Below are positions 47,441-58,500 of a stretch of DNA of 64,000 bases, one piece after another. The DNA lies in contig NC_030685.2 in assembly GCF_000004195.4 (NCBI RefSeq), forward strand, positions 56,792,048-56,856,047. The letters run 5' to 3'. The position numbers were made by a program, and so were the translations under genes. The DNA comes from Xenopus tropicalis (lineage: Eukaryota > Chordata > Amphibia > Anura > Pipidae). Below the pieces are notes generated by a model. That model was given only the letters and a program-made list of their open reading frames with translations. It was not told where the DNA came from and searched no databases. How positions within the stretch are numbered: the stretch's first letter is position 1; every line of letters starts with the position of its first letter.

Positions 47441-48355
47441 TAGAAATCAATTTTGAGTTTGTAGAAACTCAAGGGGCCCCGTTAAGTAAAGAGAATAAAT
47501 CATGAAAATGTGCTACACTATACATAAATAGGTAAAAAATAGATTTGAAAAACATTTGACCGTAAGCAGTTAATTATGTGGCTGTTCAAGGTGGTCAATA
47601 AAGACCAAAAAGCCCTATATAGGCTGTATGAGTTTCCATAGAAGGCTGGCCAGCCACTATTATATCATATATATTTTATGGTTTATAAATGGGTATATTT
47701 GACAGGTGTATTGGGACAATTGTGTATCAGGACAGGCAAACAGGAACAGAGTTGCCAATCAGTTGGAAGGACAAAACATAAGAGACTTTATGGAAAGTAA
47801 AATACATTACAGAATAAATACAGAGGGGCTCTGACTGGGGCTTGGTAGGTTCCTTTGGTGCAGCAGCTGCAAATATATTCTAACCCAGTTTCACACAGTC
47901 TCTCACACAGAAACCCCAGGGGCCCACCAAACACATACTGTAAGTGCACCTGCTGCTGCAGCCATCCCTTAGCACTATGTACATGGATAAGCAAGGCTGT
48001 CTCAGCCCAAAAAAAATGCACTGTGTTTTACCGCATCCCTTAGCAATAATTACCCATACATACCATTAAGATCACTGCAGAAATGTCATTGAAGTAAGAT
48101 TGCTGCAAAAATGGACAATAAACAAATTAACCTCAATTAAGGAAAGGGAAATACTGCAGAAATTGATAGATTAGAAGCTGCTTGTCTGGCTCAGAACAAT
48201 CCGAGCAGGAATTAGCAGTTTTAGACGATAAGGTCAAAATTGTAAATAATGAAATAATGACTACCATGCATTATTAACCCACTGATTGTAATACTATTTT
48301 ACTGCCCAATAGTTGCCATCCCCCTGGTGTATTTAAAGGCCTTCCATATAGCCAG
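47441..48355. other. Intergenic, no gene seen
   Basis: No recognisable exon. The last few hundred bases before 48356 may belong to the Penelope-like element, but no motif was identified there. Confidence 0.4.
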
Positions 48356-48904
48356 TTGAGTAGAGCGAGATGGGTTACATCTAGTGAGGAGCTATATGAG
48401 GCAGAAGCGCAGGGTATGGTTAAAAAATTTGTGCAGAGAGGCTATAATGAGAAGCAACTTAATCAAATTAAGCAGGATTTAAAAGGAGTAAAATGTGAGG
48501 AATTATTAATTAAGAAAATACAACCTAAGAAAACTAAATGTGAGAGAGGTGGTAGCCACACCCCTAATATAAATAAAATAATTTTAAAACATTGGAACAT
48601 GCTGCAAAACAAACTGTTTAAAGAAACCCCACTCTTTTCTTACAGGCGGGGGAAATCAATAGGACTGAAAAGTGGGTTATTAGCACCCCTCAAATTCAAA
48701 TTGGGTACCTTTGCGTAAAAAAGTGGAAAGAAATATGTATCTGAGTTATGTGTGGCCAAACATTTTTATGTTGCTAAGCATACTGTGGCACAAGTCAGAT
48801 GGACAATATTAGAACAAGTCCACTTACTCAGAGGTGGAAATTTGACTAAACAAGGGAGGCAGTATGGACTAAAAAATTGGATTCTCATTCCCCTTAAGGT
48901 TTAA
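48356..48904 (+). pseudogene. Penelope-like element, C-terminal ORF remnant
   Basis: One reading frame runs from 48356 to a TAA at 48716-48718 and stays open afterwards to 48904. The first part has FVQRGYNEKQLNQI and NKIILKHWNMLQ with SYRRGKS, the linker region after the reverse transcriptase in Penelope-like elements. The second part has LEQVHLLRGGNLTK and LKNWILIP, resembling the end of their GIY-YIG endonuclease domain. The central cysteine-rich and GIY-YIG part is missing, so there is an internal deletion as well as the stop. A typical 3' tail follows (49190-49260). The frame starts at a TTG, so the true 5' boundary is unknown. It is dead. Confidence 0.65.
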
Positions 48905-49189
48905 ATGAAAGTTTTAGCCTGAAATGTTTTTTTTTATAGATTTTGCAACTGTTTACTATGGGATACTTTGTAGAATTGGTTTTTAATGTGATATTTTGTA
49001 TTTATGGTTACATGTTTTACAGACTATGAAGTGTAAAGACTCCTATGAAGGGGATTGTTGTTTCACATATAATTGAATGGCTGCTTGGGACTGTTTGTTA
49101 TTGCAGCCTTGATGGGGTTAATGGGTCACATGATAGTGTCACATGATCTGTTAAGGTATTTAATGACTAAATTGATTACTTGTGTGTAT

Positions 49190-49260
49190 TTCACCTGAAG
49201 AAGGGGTTACCCCTGAAAGCTTGTGCTGTTTGTTTCTGCAAATAAATGAGTTAAAGGCAT
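49190..49260 (+). mobile_element. Penelope-like 3' tail with hairpin
   Basis: cacctgaagaaggggttacc then cctgaaagcttgtgctg. The ggggttacccc core (49203-49213) forms a short stem, followed by AATAAA about 30 bp on. Same layout as 17005-17095. Confidence 0.5.
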
Positions 49261-49479
49261 TGTCGGCATATTGGTGTGCTTCTTCCCATTAGCAAAGATA
49301 CATGGAAAAAGGCTTGTCTGGATCTGCCTTCTGCATAGCTGAAACTCCCTTAATTATTGAAGATCTCTGTATGTTCCACAGTAAAATGGAAATTTAATTT
49401 TTTTTTGAAGAGATAGCTTTCACGCAGCAAGCAGCAAGCAGGGCCCAACAGGATAAGAAGAGCGGTAAGGGGGCTGTGA

Positions 49480-50150
49480 TGGACTCTGTATGGCAGCCAG
49501 TGAAAGTTGCCACTGACCCTGTTTGAGGACAAAATCATATCTCCCAACATTTGAAAAATAGAGAGAGATAAAAAGATCTGCCGCTTGCAGCACTGCAATT
49601 TTTTTGGCCACGCCCACTTTGGCACCTAAATACCACACCTATTTTACCAAAATATACTCCAGGGGGCCGATTTATTAAAACACCCCCAAATGGGAAAAAT
49701 TCGGAGTGGATACGATAATTTCTTAAAATCGCAAATATCACAAAAATGCTTACGAAAAAATCATATTAGTCACGATAATATTGTATTGTATCCGAAAGTC
49801 CCGAAATTTTCGTACCAAACGATTGTAAACAGCGGCAGAACCTTTCTGAATTTTTCGTGCAAACGTACGAAAAAATCGTGCAAGCGCGAACAAATCGGCA
49901 AAAATACACTCGGAACTTTTGTGTCTTAATAAATCTTCCCCCATATGTGCCAGTATAATTACTACAGAAAATGGATAAGGAGCAAATTAAGCCCAGATGA
50001 GCCAGTATCATTACTAAATAAAATAGGCAATGGGCATAATAACCCTAGATGTGCCAGTATAATTACTACAGCAAATAAAACAATAAGCATATTAACCCTA
50101 GAGGTGCCAGTATAATTTTGACAGAATTTGGATATTCAGCATATTAACCC
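49480..50150. repeat. Element with 52-bp minisatellite, copy 2 (inverted, interrupted)
   Basis: gtgccagtataattactac variants begin near 49948, 50000, 50052 and 50105 (period 52-53 bp), the reverse complement of the array at 12888-13160. The flank 49480-49660 is the reverse complement of 13150-13330. A separate element (49663-49942) lies exactly between flank and array. Confidence 0.75.
49663..49942. mobile_element. MITE inserted in minisatellite element
   Basis: The left end reads gggggccgatttattaa and the right end in reverse complement reads gggggaagatttattaa, so the terminal repeat is about 17 bp with two mismatches. The body is full of inverted cgaaaa/ttttcg words. It separates the tail and array of the host repeat. 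Target duplication not resolved. Confidence 0.7.
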
Positions 50151-51900
50151 CAGTAATAGTCTCAGTTAAACATTTCCCTTCATTTCTCTTGAAACCTGAA
50201 ATTACTCCATTCCCTTATCATGTGAGGTGAGAACCCTCATGACCAGCAACCTCAAACAAGATTGCAAAATGTGCCTTCCAAAGTGTCTTTCTTTTAGTTG
50301 GATTTACTGTGGATAGTCTCCAAATCTCTGCCCTGTTCCCTTCATATACACCCTCTATTCCTGCCTGTGGCCCACAGCCAGATTTGCAAAGTTGTCAGTA
50401 CAAAAGTCTGCACAAAAGATTTAGAATAATTGCATGAAATACCAAACCAATGATATTAATATTTGACTAAACAGTAAAAATACAGCTTTTGGTAATGGAA
50501 TCTGCTTAGTACAGGGGAAAACCTATATTGCCATAGTTTATAATATTGCTCTGCACAGATTATGAGATTCTCCATTCAATGAAAAATGTGATTTATTGTA
50601 TGTCTTTTCAGTAATGTCTGGTAATAATAATGACATATCCATCTCTAATCCAATTGCACAAACCCAAAAGCAGAGTTATAAAAGACAGATTATGAACCTA
50701 AATCTGTAGATATAATTTTAAGAAGAATGAAAAACCATGAAAATTGAGGCAAAATATTTTGAGATCACAATTTTTTTTACTTCAGTTAGTCTTGAAAAAA
50801 CATGAACATTGAATATCATAATTAAGCTACCTTCCCATATATTATAGCAGTGAGTGGGTATCTTCAGCATTCAAGCTGATAAATTGGCTTTTTTCTGATT
50901 TTCACACAGCAGACTTAGAAAATTAATGGAAAAATTTGATTTGTGATTGTTGTGAGAGTGAATTGATTGGATTTGCTGCCTGAGATTTGTAATTGCTGCT
51001 GCAAAATAACGTGAATTGATTGGGGTTGCTGCCTTTCTTCTGCCCACAGTCAGGACAGGGGGCAAAGTGATGTGAGTGGAACAATGATGCTTTGGGCTGG
51101 CTGGTAGTATCAGGGGTGGAGCTACTGAGTGAATTTTGCCTCAGTTAGGACTCAGGCAGGGTTTTGCCTGGCTAGGGAAGTGTGGGCTGGCCTGAAACTC
51201 ATAGAACCCACTGGTTTACTCACAGGTCAGGCCGGCCGCCATCCACACAACTTTTGCAGCTCATGGGCATGTTTGGGTTGAACTTTATCATCTGCACACC
51301 CTGCCTGTGACATTACTATGCCCCAATTCCACCTCCAGACATTTATTTTGAACTCTTTTGTGAATTTTCATAAATATGCACTGGAAAAAAATGTTGGGGG
51401 TCCTGGGGAATAGGAGGACTGTGGGGACAGCTGAAGTTATGTCACTGTCCTTTTGTTTAGTTGCAAAACAAAACTGTATTTTTTTTTTTACAGAATTCAA
51501 TCTCTATATCTTATTTACCTAGCTACCTGTCCTGTAAAGACCTGAAAGATCCAATATAAAAATGCTTATGTAACTCTGCAGAGAAGTTTAACAGCAAGGG
51601 ACAGATACTAGCTAGTTCAGTACCTGAATAGAACAATATGACTTATTGTATGAAGCAATAACATGCCTCTCCCCATTTGTAACAAGTGAATCGCACTTTT
51701 ATGTTTCTCAGGGCCCCCTTTGCCACAGGGCCCCTGACTGCCGTATCCCCTGTACCCCCCCCCCCCCCGATTGCAGCCCTGGGAGAAAATTACTAGAAGA
51801 TAATGATTAGCACCTAGCATTTAATGCTGTGTGGAGGTATAGAGAAAAGACTGTATGAATAATCAAATTGGTTAACATCAAAAGAAAATCACCAAGTCTC
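50151..51900. other. Intergenic, no gene seen
   Basis: gaattgattgg and ttgctgcc words repeat at 50950-51040 (a short local duplication). A C run at about 51757-51769 precedes gattgcagccctg, which looks like the GC-rich end of a hAT-like element. No exon. Confidence 0.45.
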
Positions 51901-53173
51901 AGCATTGCTACATAAAACAGGTTACGTTTTTATTAAAACAGTTGTTCTTGACATGCAAAATACAAATAAATATTTGTTTGGTGCATTATACAAAAGTACA
52001 AAATTAACTGTAAATTATCTGTACAGTCGTTTATTTATATAGCACCAGCAAGTTACGCAGAGCTTTACATTCATTTATAACGAACAAGGGTCTTACAATA
52101 ATGTAACAAATGTTACAATCTACTCACAAGAGCTTACAATCTAAAGATTGTAGATTGACAAAGTAAATAAACTGTATGATTAGCTGTGATTTTAAAAAAT
52201 GTTGATAACTAATAAAATGAGGACACATCTTATGTAAAACTGCTTAGAAAAAAAAAATAAGAATTTCCACTGAAGGTGATATATGTTAGAACAACTCTAA
52301 AGTACTAATGTTTATTCAATGTTGCAACTAGGTCACATTGCAATGTGAAAATAAAATGTACAAAAATGTGAAGGTGGAGCCTGCTCTCGGTCCGTTCATT
52401 GGCCCAGTATGCTCTTATATCAGTTGAAGCTGTCCAGAATGTGGCCTTTTTCCTACCAACCAGTGTGAGGGAGACACTCTTTTACCATTGCTAAACAAAA
52501 AGAGCAGAAAGGCTCTAGAAAGTCCTCAGAATGACCAGGATTTTGACAGTTTTTAAGGCTGCCAAAGCCTTCAATGCACCTGCCTGTCGCCAATGGAGCT
52601 TTTCCAAAGCTGGAATTCGGTTCATGAGTGTTAAGGTACTTTGTAATCAATGCTCCTCGTTATATTGAGTCCAGCTTTCTTAAGAGGGGTGAGAAAAAAG
52701 ATATAACCCCTGCTTTTTAGAGTCATTTTGTAGTTTGTACTACTTATTTCACCCAGGGAGAAAGCTGCAAGCAGACCAGATATGCACAGACTAATTATTT
52801 TCACTGTTCCCTATGTAAAAGTCATGTTAAATATTTCTTTGAAATAATTGGATTTTCTCTTAAAGTATTTCAAAAGTTTTTGTAGTGAGTTACCACAAGA
52901 AATGTCTTGTTTAACTACCAGTTTCATTGACTGAATAAATTGGCTGGACATTACGTTTTCTAAAACTGTCTGTGAAGGTAAATGTCACTTAGATCATTGG
53001 AGAGGTTTCAGAAAAACAATACTTAGGTGCCAAGTGTTTGGGTTGGATTTACAAAGCCTGTGGCTATGTTTTCCACATTGCATATAAAGCCATTCCTTAA
53101 TTTAACACAGAACTTTTTGTTTATGTAAACTGTTTTAATCCAGACTTATTGGTTTGATCCACTAAACTGGAAA
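51901..53173. other. CPS1 upstream region, no exon identified
   Basis: A repeat relative of 37698-37850 at 52026-52145. Otherwise unremarkable. No open frame resembling a mitochondrial leader with a donor was seen. Confidence 0.4.
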
Positions 53174-53503
53174 TACAGGTATGGAACCTGTTATCCAGAA
53201 TGATGGGGACCTGGGGTTTTCCAGATAAGGGTCTTTCCTTAATTCAGATCTCCATACCTCAAGTCTACTAAAAATCATTTTAACATGAATTGAACCCAAT
53301 GGGATTGTTTTGCCTGTACTTAGGATTAATTATATCTTAGTTAGGATCAAGTACAAGGTACTGTTTTAGTATTACAGAGAAAAGGGAAATCTTTTTTTTT
53401 TTTTAAAAATGAATTATTTAAAATAAACTCTATGGGAAATGGCTTTCAGTAATTCAGAGCTTTTTGGATATCAGGTTTCCGGATAACAGATTCTGTACCT
53501 GTG
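53174..53503. mobile_element. TA-flanked MITE, copy 6
   Basis: tacaggtatggaacctgtta at the left and gattctgtacctgt at the right. The interior has ccagataagggtctttcc and gtactgttttagtattac. Same family and orientation as 36316-36643. Confidence 0.75.
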
Positions 53504-54820
53504 TTGTGTGTCATGAGTGTAAAATGAGTGGAGTGGAGAGGCCAAATTATACAAACACTATGGTACACAATAATATGGTATGCATATCTTGGTCTGGAAA
53601 ATGCTTTTGTTGACTGATGGTCTTACTTTTAGTCTAGACTCTATAGGACTTTTGCTTTTCTCACTTTCATTAAAGGGAAATCATTATAGAGGAGTGTAGA
53701 TATATATTGTTTTCATTATTATGAATCAGGAGCACTTGTCCTAGCGTAACCTACTAATCATTATAATGAAGAACCACAGTCAGAAGAATATATACTGTAA
53801 AATGAACTGGTATATAATATGCCTGGATTTTATAGACCTAATTAAAAAAGATTTTTGTAATACAAGATTAATTAAAATTACATTCTGTTGATTGGTAGTA
53901 GTTGCTATTTGTTCCATGCATAGCTTACACAAAAAGGCATTTGCTTCTCAAATACTGTTACCCAGCACTAATCTGGTTTATGTGTATATGTACCTTATAG
54001 ACTTGGCTGCATCAATATATTCTATAATAATTCTATCAGACTCTACCTCTAAGGTCTCGTACACATGGATAACTTCTTCAAAAGCAAAACTGAAAAAAGC
54101 ACAGCATCTTTCTATAGTTCCCTAAACAGTATTATGTTCTTGGTTTCTAACCTCTTTCAGAACCAAATTAGTTCTAGCTCTTTTTATAAAACAGAATGCT
54201 GCTGGTCTTTGGCCCATTAATCTAAGTTGGGCAACATCCAGTAAAAAACTGACAAGAAGCACATCCTGCATCAGCACCTTATTGCAATGGTCATTTACAA
54301 AAGCCCCAGACTCAATTGCTATAGCACAAAGGGGAATAAAATTGTGACCCTTAGTGCTCATTCACCCATCATTTGGTTCTCTGACATTGCTGCACTGCAT
54401 TAATAATCTACAACAAGAGGCAGAGTACAGTGCTAAATGCATGCAGTACTGTAATAATTGGGAAAGTGCAGGTCATTGGGCTCTATTCATGCCTGTGAGC
54501 ATGTTGCAAAGTGTTAAAAACATAGTGGCCTGTGGCTTTTTTGTACCCCTTAGCTCTCTTTACTTGTTATTCCATATATTCAAGGATGAGTCCTCGGTTC
54601 CTCAGAGGAACTACTATCTGGTAATCACCCCCTATATGCCTGTATCCTTCCTTAAACCTACCTCTCTTGCTGTTCCATTCTTCATGAATTCCTTGCTTAA
54701 ATTTCCCTATCAATAGCAGTTACAATCCTAAGGCTGTAAGTTGCAGAACAAAAATGTAAATATATTAAAAAAACACATGCAATAAAAAAGCAGATTGTCT
54801 TAGTATACTACTGTCTATAT

Positions 54821-55075
54821 CAGTGATCCCCAACCAGTGGCTCGTGAGCAACATGTTGCTCACCAACCCCTTGGATGTTGCTCTCAGTGCCCCCAAACTA
54901 GGTAGTTATTTTTGAATTCCTGGCTTGGTGGCAAGTTTTGGTTGAATCAAAACAAGATTTACTACCAAATAAAGCCTCCTGTAAGCTGATAGTGTGCATA
55001 GAGGCTGCCTAATAGCCAATCTTAGCCCTTATTTGGCACCTCCATGAACTTTTATGATGCTTGTGTTGCACTCAT
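54821..55075. mobile_element. hAT-like MITE, truncated
   Basis: Begins cagtgatccccaaccagtgg then ctcgtgagcaacatgttgct. This is the inverted counterpart of the right half of 28640-28931. The other end is diverged or lost; it fades near gatgcttgtgttgc. It lies about 340 bp before CPS1 exon 2. Confidence 0.65.
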
Positions 55076-55418
55076 AGTAAGCACAAGGAAGGGTGGTATA
55101 GAATTTGCCCACCCAACCCCGACACTCCCCTGGCTCTGGCATACAAGGCATTTTGTAGCATTGGTCATTGGTTTTGAGTAGCATTGGTCAAAACTTTGGC
55201 AATCAGTAGGAATCAGTAGGAAATGCTGCCATTAGCTCTGTAAATGTGGCATAAATAATAAGCCCTTATAGACTATGAATATAAACAAGTGTTTAGAAAT
55301 TGCTAACTCTAAAATAATAATAATATTATAATAAGTTTAATTTAAGAATAAACAGTAAATACATATTTTTAAGGACAGATGTTGTGGCTCTGATATTCAT
55401 AATCATGTGTTCATATAG

Positions 55419-55528
55419 GCACATAGTGCAAACCTAGTACTGGAGGATGGGACCAAGCTCAAAGGATATTCATTTGGTCACCCAACATCTGTGGCCGGAG
55501 AAGTCGTTTTCAATACTGGCCTAGCAGG
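55419..55528 (+). CDS. CPS1: CPS1 coding exon (human exon 2 equivalent)
   Basis: 110 nt: [19 protein letters not shown]... ending GLAG across the junction (36 codons plus GG). Acceptor gttcatatag, with a weak pyrimidine tract; donor gtacgt. Confidence 0.94.
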
Positions 55529-58500
55529 GTACGTAACTGGTGTAAAGGCACCGACCACACCTTTTCTTTTCTTATTTTATTGTAACTAAAATCTTAAAAT
55601 ATGAATAACAATGAATAGCAAGAAATGAATGGATGATGCCAGGCTTGTTTTCATTTACTTTGCTTGCAGCTGACATAGATATATTTATCTCTTAGTCAAA
55701 TTATTCTTGTTTTCCCATCAATATTTACTCCCACAAGTTGTCTAGTTCTTACCATGAAGTTCAGCCATCTAGGACTGTATGGCACATTGAAGGAAATTTA
55801 AAAAGACCATCAGATTGCAGTTGGTTCACTCAAACCAAAAATAGACCTCTACCAACAAGTAATTGTCAGATGCAGAATGAAAGAAAATATAAACCGTGAA
55901 AACAAAATGACATTAAAACAACAGCATCATCTGCTGGTCAGTTCTGCTAACTGGCCTAACAGTCTGGGCACAATTTAAGAAATGTATGAGGATACTCTGC
56001 TTTTAAAGTGCAGTGGTATCTGATGTTTCTCTGGTCTTTTCTAAGCAAAGTTACCAGCCCAGTAATATTTGAAATCCCCTGCCTTTCCACCTACTGGCCC
56101 ATTCAGTTAAGACCCTGCTGATTCAGTCTTGATCTGCTTCAATACCCACTCACATGGCAACCAGCTTCCCTTGACCTGATAGGCCCAGCCCTTATCCCCC
56201 AAGTCTCCGTCCCTGTGATATCACCACCCCTTTTCACCATACTTACCCTTCTAATTTCAACAGTGTTTAAAAAGAGCTACCATGAGAAAACACCTTTCCA
56301 ATTGCAAAGCAATTGTAAAATGTGTCACCCTGTGTATTTTTTTAAACCATATTTAATATTGATTAGAATCCTGGGCTCCTAACATGTTATCTCTGTTTTC
56401 TCCTGCTGTATACTTGTGCATAATGTAAAAAATCCCGGTGCTGATTTACAAACATAGGTGCAAAATTAGAACAGTTTAGTTACCAATAGCAACCAATTAG
56501 ATCTTTACTTTAACTTTAAAATGTGTTGTAGACTGGTCAAAACGAATTGCCTGGTTGCTATTAGCAGCTGCGCCTATTTTTATAGCTGAGCCACCCTGCA
56601 TCTATGAGGAAGGTTTTTGTATGAGGCATCATGTATCTAATGATCAATGGCAGTGTCCCATGGAGATACTGTAGAAGCCACATATCTGGACTCCACATCA
56701 TGTGGCAGCATGAGCACAAAAGGTTACAGAGGGATGATGGAGCCTTGTGTTTAATGCCTGTTCTGTGGGCAAAAATAAGCCCAAAATACGGGTATCGTGC
56801 GCCCCTAATAAATGGTCCCCTGCATTTCAGATTTTTTTTTACCAAAAATGGTACACTATAACTCCACTATTAAAAGATATCTGATATAATATTATGTTGG
56901 AATTAAACAAATTAAGCATACTTTATTGGTATATCTAAATATCAATTATTGTGTATGACTACTACTATTAATAATTTGTAGCATAGCCAAAATAGGCAGC
57001 CTTTGTTAATACTGTATGTAATGTATGGATACTGTGTGTAATGATGGAAAATCTGATTAATCTGATCCTAGGTATGTGGAAGCTATAACAGACCCTGGCT
57101 ACCGTGGGCAGATTCTCACACTCACAAACCCAATCATTGGAAATGGAGGTGCACCAGACACCAAGGCACTAGATTCTTATGGTCTCATGAAGTTTATAGA
57201 GTCAGAGCACATCCAGGTAATGTAGCTATGCCTACTGATGACAATGTTTCTTTCTACCTCTTGAAGTGGCAAAATTACATGAAATACAAGTAACTTCAGT
57301 AGATGGGGAAAGCATCGAACTTGGAAAAGCCATTAGAGGCTATCAAAGGGGTCACCACAGATTGGCACTTTTCTTTCTGCAAAATCTTGCTCAGTTGAAA
57401 CTCAGTGAACATCTCCTATTATAGCTATTCAGGTTTTCTAGACTCACATGAACCCCTACATGCTGTATCCTAGTATGTGTCTTTGCCACTGGGTTGTGAC
57501 CACTAAACTGGTAACCACTGGTGCCAAAGCTGCTCATGCTTACTGGTCCTGAGAAGAACTCCATCTAACACAGCAGATGTACATTCTATTGTTACTTAGG
57601 CCCAAAATAATCTTCCTCCCTCTCCATCACAAGGTTACAGGGTGTAGGAGATCCCCTGATCCCCTGTGGCAGGCCTTAGGAGTTGCTGTCACTTACTGAC
57701 CAATGTGCAAATTACACTTAATTATATATGAAATATACTTCACCTCCTTACACACTTACTCTAGTGTGCTGGTGCCACAGTTAAACTTAGGGTATATCTC
57801 ACAGGTATCAATGACTTTGGATGCAGGATGAACAGTTTCCTAATCCGCAATGTAATGGGAATCTAAATTAATTAATACGTTTGAATTTTAATTCTATGTA
57901 TATACTGTTAAATGTTGGTTTCTTAGATCAGGTAACTTAAAGCAGCTCAGAGCTATTGGGGACTTTTTCACGGATCTTCAATGCTGTGGAGTGGTGCTGT
58001 ACTGAAGCCCAAAACATAAGGGGTAGCCTTGTTGTTTGTTGATGTTTTTGAACAAAACAAGCTGACAAAAACTCCACCATCATTGTCAAACTGATGCAAT
58101 TTAAAAAATTATTTAGAAAAAATGCAGTAAAAAACACACATGCCTTAAGTGTGTCATGCCTAAAGGCGATCGTAGTATAGATTTGTTTCTTCTTTATTTT
58201 CCTTTTAAGTTTAGTAACAGGCATGGACAACATTTAGGATAGATGGGTTGAGAAGATGAGAATAAGAGGGTTTTTTAGACTTGCTGCCTTGAGTTAAAAG
58301 ACACTTAACCCATCTGATAAGCATAGAGCACATGGTTAGGTCCCTCACCCCCAACCAGAATACTAGATATTGCCCTACTCCCCTGTACCTAGATAGAAAA
58401 ATTTTAGCAGCGGTGTGGCATTGTCACCAACAAAATCTTGCTGTGTAGCTTCCTGTCCCTGCTGCCAAACAGGAGCATCTGCACTATTCCTAGTTTCCAG

